Assembly (NCBI GenBank): GCA_019677205.1
Contig: JAAMXY010000947.1
Location: 1-50,676, forward strand
Origin: Pinguiococcus pyrenoidosus
Lineage: Eukaryota; Sar; Pinguiophyceae; Pinguiochrysidales; Pinguiochrysidaceae
DNA: 50,676 bases
Reading direction: 5' to 3'
Shown: positions 48,619 through 50,676 of the stretch, piece by piece
How positions within the stretch are numbered: the stretch's first letter is position 1
Layout of the letters: each line of letters opens with the position of its first letter
The notes under the pieces: generated by a model
What the model saw: the letters and a program-made list of their open reading frames with translations, nothing else
Database searches by the model: none
Told to the model about the DNA's origin: nothing
Translations under genes and position numbers: made by a program

Positions 48619-50676
48619 ATGCGCTTGTCCGGCGACCTCTCGGATGATGTCTACGACGCCGCTCGCTTCACAGTGCCTCAAGCGGACCAGTTCGAGCGTC
48701 TAGGGGGGCTGTCTGATGTGCACGAGAGCTTGGATGCGTTTTTAGAACGAGTGGGCGCCGAAGAGCGCTGGGATCTGCCGGATCATATCGGTTTGTCCCA
48801 GACATGGTGGGCTTTCTTTGGCCGCATGATCCCAGTAGCGTTAGCCTTTGCCGTGATTCTCTGGAGAGTATATCATCGGTACCGACGGAGAAGAAAGGCC
48901 GTGGATGCGGTGAAAAAAGTCTTGCGGAGCGCTCCGTTCTACCTCCGCCTTGGCACCGACGATGCGCAATCGGCGAACGACTTCTTCGCTGCGCTGCTTT
49001 CAGACCGAGAAGCTCTCAAGGCGCTGTCCTTTCTGGAGCTGAGGCAGCTGAAGGCGCTGCGCGACGTCCACATGTCGGCAGCAGTCGTACGGAAATTCTG
49101 CGAGCAGTTCAAGGAGCCCGTTGGGGAGGAATGCCAGGTCTCCGGGGAAGACGCCCTGTCCCACTTGCTGCGACACGGAGGCCCTTCCGATCTTGGGGGT
49201 GCACACCAGACCTGCCAACGCGAAGTTAGACACCATGTGGAGGTTCTGAAGGACGCTGGTGCCTTCGGGGTGGCCCTCTCCGTGCTCTCGTCGCTTCAAG
49301 TCCTTCCTTTTGGCGCTGCACTCACAGCGGGTTGCGGCTGCCGGAGCGTGGGCAAAGCGCAGACGACCCACAGGGCTTGGCGTGACGCCCTTGCGCTGGT
49401 CGTAACGGACTTTGAGGCTGCTTGGAAGGAGCAGGGTAGAATCGAACGAGGACTGGGAACCAACTGCGCAGCGTCTTTGGCCAGTGGGGATCTAGCCGGG
49501 CTGGAGGCGGTTGGGAGGCAGGTCTGGGGGCTGGACAATCGCGCGCGGAAGGTGCTCGATTTTGCTAGAGCTATGAGTTCACAGGCTCCGTGGACCTCAC
49601 ACGCGAGCGATTCGGACTCGCCGACCGCGAATGAGGAGCTTGCAAGATGCAGAGATATGGTCGCAACTCTTGGGAAGCTCCGGGAAGCAATGGAAGCTTG
49701 CAAGAACGCACACTCGTCTAGCTACCGCCACACCAGTCGCACGCAGAGAGCGCTGCATGACCTTGAGGTCGCATACGCAGATGTGCTCGAGTCACCTTGG
49801 TCGAAGAGCGGCCTGGTGCAAGAGTGCGAGAGGCTTCTAGACCAGCTCGATGCTGCAGAGGACGACTATCAGGGCTGCCGTGACGCGATTCGCGCAGGAC
49901 AGACGCAATCCTGCGACTTTGGCCGAAGGAATGGCGATGCCGAGTCTAAAGCGGAGGTGGCCAGCAGCGCCCTCGTCCTCAGTGATCGTCGAGGGGAGGC
50001 GGAATCATCGGAACCCAGACGGCTTCCTCTTGCCACTTCCGCGTCCTTGGACGTGGTGTCAGTGGCACCAGCTTTTGATATCCTGACTCTATCGATCGCG
50101 GCTCAACGCCAGAGCCAGCAGCGCGAGAGGAATCAGCGCCGGCGGCGGAATCGAGAGCGGGCGCGGGAACATCGAGCTCAGCTCGTTTTGCGGGAGCAGA
50201 AGCAGATGATCGAGGAGAGGAGATGGCGCGTGTTCTCGGAGCTTTTCCTGACGCCCGTGTCCCATTGTCTCGGTGCTCTTGCCAAGAGGGCCTCAGAAGA
50301 CGGGACCCAGGCAGAAGAGGAGTTGCAGACTGCTCTGGAGCGCAAGACTTGGCAGTTTGCCACGGTGTGCGCCTCGGTGTGCTCCGTCGGCCATCTCCTC
50401 GGATATCTCCTTTCCGACCGAAGCAGTCAGAGTCTCGACGAGCTTGTGGTGGCGGCTTTCGAGGGCTGCGTTTGCTCGGAGAGGTCACCTGGAGCAGCCG
50501 CGGGTGCTCTGCTCTGGTGGGATCAGAGCGGCTTTTTGTTCCCGTTCTCGTGGCTGCGAAGTTCGTGGCTTGGCAGCGCCGGTGACCTGCTTTTCCTCGG
50601 ACCCGAGGAGGACTGCTCCGCCCTGGGGGAAACACTGTGCCAATGCCAGACGGTGGCGTGGGCGTTCGTGACCGCG
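48619..50676 (+). CDS. Membrane-anchored protein of unknown function, cut by the window edge
   Basis: One frame stays open from an ATG at 48619 to the last base, 686 codons without a stop, so the gene is partial at its 3' end. An in-frame stop lies at 48565-48567. A single membrane span lies at about 66-86 (WWAFFGRMIPVALAFAVILW), followed at once by a basic anchor (RVYHRYRRRRKA), suggesting a cytosolic C-terminal body. That body is helical, with coiled-coil-like stretches near 350-430 and a very arginine/glutamine-rich segment near 495-540 (QRQSQQRERNQRRRRNRERA). Cysteines are frequent in the last 150 residues. I recognise no domain. It could contain unrecognised introns, but none is needed to keep the frame. 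Confidence 0.65.
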   Translation, partial: MRLSGDLSDDVYDAARFTVPQADQFERLGGLSDVHESLDAFLERVGAEERWDLPDHIGLSQTWWAFFGRMIPVALAFAVILWRVYHRYRRRRKAVDAVKKVLRSAPFYLRLGTDDAQSANDFFAALLSDREALKALSFLELRQLKALRDVHMSAAVVRKFCEQFKEPVGEECQVSGEDALSHLLRHGGPSDLGGAHQTCQREVRHHVEVLKDAGAFGVALSVLSSLQVLPFGAALTAGCGCRSVGKAQTTHRAWRDALALVVTDFEAAWKEQGRIERGLGTNCAASLASGDLAGLEAVGRQVWGLDNRARKVLDFARAMSSQAPWTSHASDSDSPTANEELARCRDMVATLGKLREAMEACKNAHSSSYRHTSRTQRALHDLEVAYADVLESPWSKSGLVQECERLLDQLDAAEDDYQGCRDAIRAGQTQSCDFGRRNGDAESKAEVASSALVLSDRRGEAESSEPRRLPLATSASLDVVSVAPAFDILTLSIAAQRQSQQRERNQRRRRNRERAREHRAQLVLREQKQMIEERRWRVFSELFLTPVSHCLGALAKRASEDGTQAEEELQTALERKTWQFATVCASVCSVGHLLGYLLSDRSSQSLDELVVAAFEGCVCSERSPGAAAGALLWWDQSGFLFPFSWLRSSWLGSAGDLLFLGPEEDCSALGETLCQCQTVAWAFVTA

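Noticed and set aside
1-50676. Dinoflagellate origin
   Set aside because: Plastid presequences would fit, but strict strand alternation, compact gaps and ordinary GT-AG introns do not match the one-directional gene arrays typical of that group.
1-50676. tRNA or rRNA genes
   Set aside because: No cloverleaf-like or rRNA-like conserved sequence was noticed in any gap; a covariance search was not possible here.

Overview
The window looks like nuclear DNA of a photosynthetic, probably flagellated, unicellular eukaryote with a complex plastid of red-algal type. Protein-coding genes are broken by short GT-AG introns of about 52 to 243 nt, and the base composition is GC-rich. Two spliceosome proteins are present (RBM22/Slt11 and PRP18). 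At least four genes encode plastid-type products behind bipartite presequences: a hydrophobic signal peptide, then an aromatic residue at the cleavage point (AF-A-P, AF-V-P, GF-H-A, CF-V-A), which is the motif of red-lineage secondary plastids. I cannot name the species. Mixed gene orientation argues against the usual one-directional dinoflagellate arrays.

The outstanding feature is the layout. I count 23 genes, and their strands alternate without exception (+,-,+,-...). The 22 neighbouring pairs are 11 convergent and 11 divergent, with no tandem pair. By my calls convergent gaps are short (113 to 580 bp, median 239) and divergent gaps longer (373 to 1213 bp, median 626). Strongly A/T-rich islands and copies of the motif TTTGGCGCC lie in divergent (promoter-side) gaps, whereas several short tandem repeats lie in convergent gaps or introns.

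Order along the window: secreted glycosyltransferase-like giant (+); 8-vinyl reductase of chlorophyll synthesis (-); single-pass membrane protein (+); domesticated integrase-like protein (-); SPX-EXS phosphate exporter (+); plastid M41-like peptidase (-); TBC Rab-GAP (+); plastid membrane protein (-); PH-PX protein (+); plastid double-GroES co-chaperonin (-); RBM22 (+); aspartyl beta-hydroxylase (-); TIM14/PAM18 (+); ankyrin-DHHC palmitoyltransferase (-); short coiled-coil protein (+); plastid ribosomal protein S1 (-); repeat-bearing membrane protein (+); FG-GAP membrane protein (-); RING protein (+); SAP-UBA-SIM acidic protein (-); PRP18 (+); IQ-LRR protein (-); and an unfinished membrane protein running off the right edge (+).

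The genes do not form one pathway. They are housekeeping functions (plastid biogenesis, splicing, membrane traffic, phosphate, mitochondrial import) mixed with several proteins I could not assign. Exon joins were chosen by eye from reading-frame phase, splice consensus and protein-family fit; no transcript data were available.
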